Shown here in pieces: positions 63,467 through 64,000 of a stretch of 64,000 nt of DNA. The notes under the pieces are model-generated. The model worked only from the letters and a program-made list of their open reading frames with translations, was not told the origin of the DNA and did no database searches. The translations under genes and the position numbers were made by a program. The stretch lies in the NCBI RefSeq assembly GCF_025998175.1, contig NZ_AP026695.1, positions 1,618,581-1,682,580 on the forward strand. Direction: 5' to 3'. The DNA comes from Nitrosopumilus zosterae. GTDB lineage: Archaea; Thermoproteota; Nitrososphaeria; Nitrososphaerales; Nitrosopumilaceae. The stretch's first letter is position 1. Each line of letters opens with the position of its first letter.

Positions 63467-63733
63467 TTGAAAACAAGTGAACAATTAGTGTCCCAATCAA
63501 ATAGTGCAAAAAGACCTCTAACAACTCTTCAAAAAAGTACAAAGAAGAAAGTTACAGTAAGACTGAAAAATGAAGTAGAGTACAAGGGAAAAATGGATAA
63601 TGTTGATTCATACATGAATCTGATTATGACTGATGCTGAAGAGCTTCATGATGGTAAAACAATTGCAAATTATGGAAGAGTAATCGTAAGAGGCAACAAC
63701 GTATTATTCATCAAACTAGAAAATGAACTCTAG
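63467..63733 (+). CDS. Sm-like (Lsm) RNA-binding protein
   Basis: An 88-residue protein. After an about 25-residue basic leader comes the Sm fold: Sm1 'KVTVRLKNEVEYKGKMDNVDSYMNLIM', with the D-x-x-M-N nucleotide loop, and Sm2 'NYGRVIVRGNNVLFIKL' with the RG-N motif. It forms heptamer rings that bind U-rich RNA. TTG start. It is followed by metK 16 bases downstream on the same strand. Confidence 0.92.
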   Translation: MKTSEQLVSQSNSAKRPLTTLQKSTKKKVTVRLKNEVEYKGKMDNVDSYMNLIMTDAEELHDGKTIANYGRVIVRGNNVLFIKLENEL

Positions 63734-63749
63734 TTAACAGTGTGATTTT

Positions 63750-64000
63750 ATGACCAATAGTTTTCTATTTACATCTGAATCAGTAACAGAAGGACATCCA
63801 GATAAAATATGTGACAATATTTCTGATGCATTCTTAGATGAGTTTCTAAAACAAGATCCAGATTCAAGAGTGGCAGTGGAGACAATGGTCACCACAGATT
63901 TTGTAGCAGTTGCAGGAGAGGTAACATCTAAAGCAAATTTTGATAAAAAAGCTCAAGAAGAATTAGTTAGAAAAACAATTAGGGATATCGGATATAACAA
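63750..64000 (+). CDS. metK: S-adenosylmethionine synthetase, bacterial type (5' part, runs off right edge)
   Basis: ATG at 63750 opens a frame that leaves the window after 83 codons. [25 protein letters not shown] is the bacterial/eukaryal-type MAT N-terminus with the conserved HPDK ATP loop, followed by '[20 protein letters not shown]'. Most archaea use a divergent archaeal MAT that lacks this motif, so this copy points to bacterial ancestry. It makes SAM for methylation and radical-SAM enzymes such as that at 32.5 kb. Confidence 0.93.
   Translation, partial: MTNSFLFTSESVTEGHPDKICDNISDAFLDEFLKQDPDSRVAVETMVTTDFVAVAGEVTSKANFDKKAQEELVRKTIRDIGYN

Overview
The window reads as a piece of an AT-rich chromosome from an ammonia-oxidising-type thaumarchaeon (Nitrososphaerota, most like Nitrosopumilaceae). 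The archaeal markers are pelota, a two-ring Cdc48, the GatD/GatE amidotransferase, a TtuA/Ncs6-type tRNA thiolase, an Lhr-type helicase, a RadA/RadB-like ATPase, an Lsm protein, an archaeal 7S SRP RNA and a TrmB regulator. Alongside these sit bacterial-type GrpE-DnaK-DnaJ and a bacterial-type MetK, a mixture familiar from this phylum. Genus and species cannot be fixed from the sequence alone. The genes are tightly packed, many start with TTG, and several convergent pairs share a 4-base double stop.

Region 1 (1 to about 32.45 kb) is a large surface-glycan locus of very AT-rich genes on both strands. It contains: a cut-off nucleotide-sugar 4,6-dehydratase at the left edge; several glycosyltransferases (GT2, GT4, GT-C and capsule-synthesis-like types); two SAM methyltransferases; a complete dTDP-rhamnose set (rfbC-rfbB-rfbD at 8-10.5 kb, rfbA at 21-22 kb); GDP-mannose 4,6-dehydratase; a polysaccharide deacetylase; sugar oxidoreductases; and a nonulosonic (sialic/legionaminic-like) acid block with CMP-sugar synthetase, 4,6-dehydratase, NeuB and NeuC (24.8-31.4 kb). 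The most unusual part is at 3.2-7.9 kb: an acyl carrier protein, its own phosphopantetheinyl transferase, an AMP-forming acyl ligase, a hexapeptide acyltransferase and a NadE-family ATP-dependent amide ligase. This looks like a self-contained system for acylating or amidating a surface sugar. Two tandem small membrane proteins of unknown role (20.3-21.1 kb) share a 69-base stretch that is identical in both copies.

Region 2 (32.5-37.5 kb) holds a radical-SAM protein resembling tetraether lipid synthase, divergent from a TrmB regulator, a DtxR/MntR-type regulator and a tiny zinc-ribbon protein. A YjbQ-family protein and a solo TnpB (IS605 OrfB type, intact RuvC residues) follow.

Region 3 (37.6-64 kb) is core housekeeping: pelota, CutA, an S2P-like membrane protease, TtuA, SRP RNA, acylphosphatase, ribosomal protein L2 head-to-head with cdc48, gatD-gatE, tRNA-Leu(CAG), grpE-dnaK-dnaJ, a DUF354 glycosyltransferase-like protein, tRNA-Gln(TTG), two Rossmann-type nucleotide-sugar-dehydrogenase-like proteins, an ABC-2 exporter, an RPA/SSB-like OB-fold protein, an Lhr helicase, a RecA-fold ATPase, Lsm, and the 5' end of metK at the right edge. 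Outside the SRP RNA locus no stretch over 300 bases lacks a gene. No CRISPR array, prophage, rRNA or integrase was seen.
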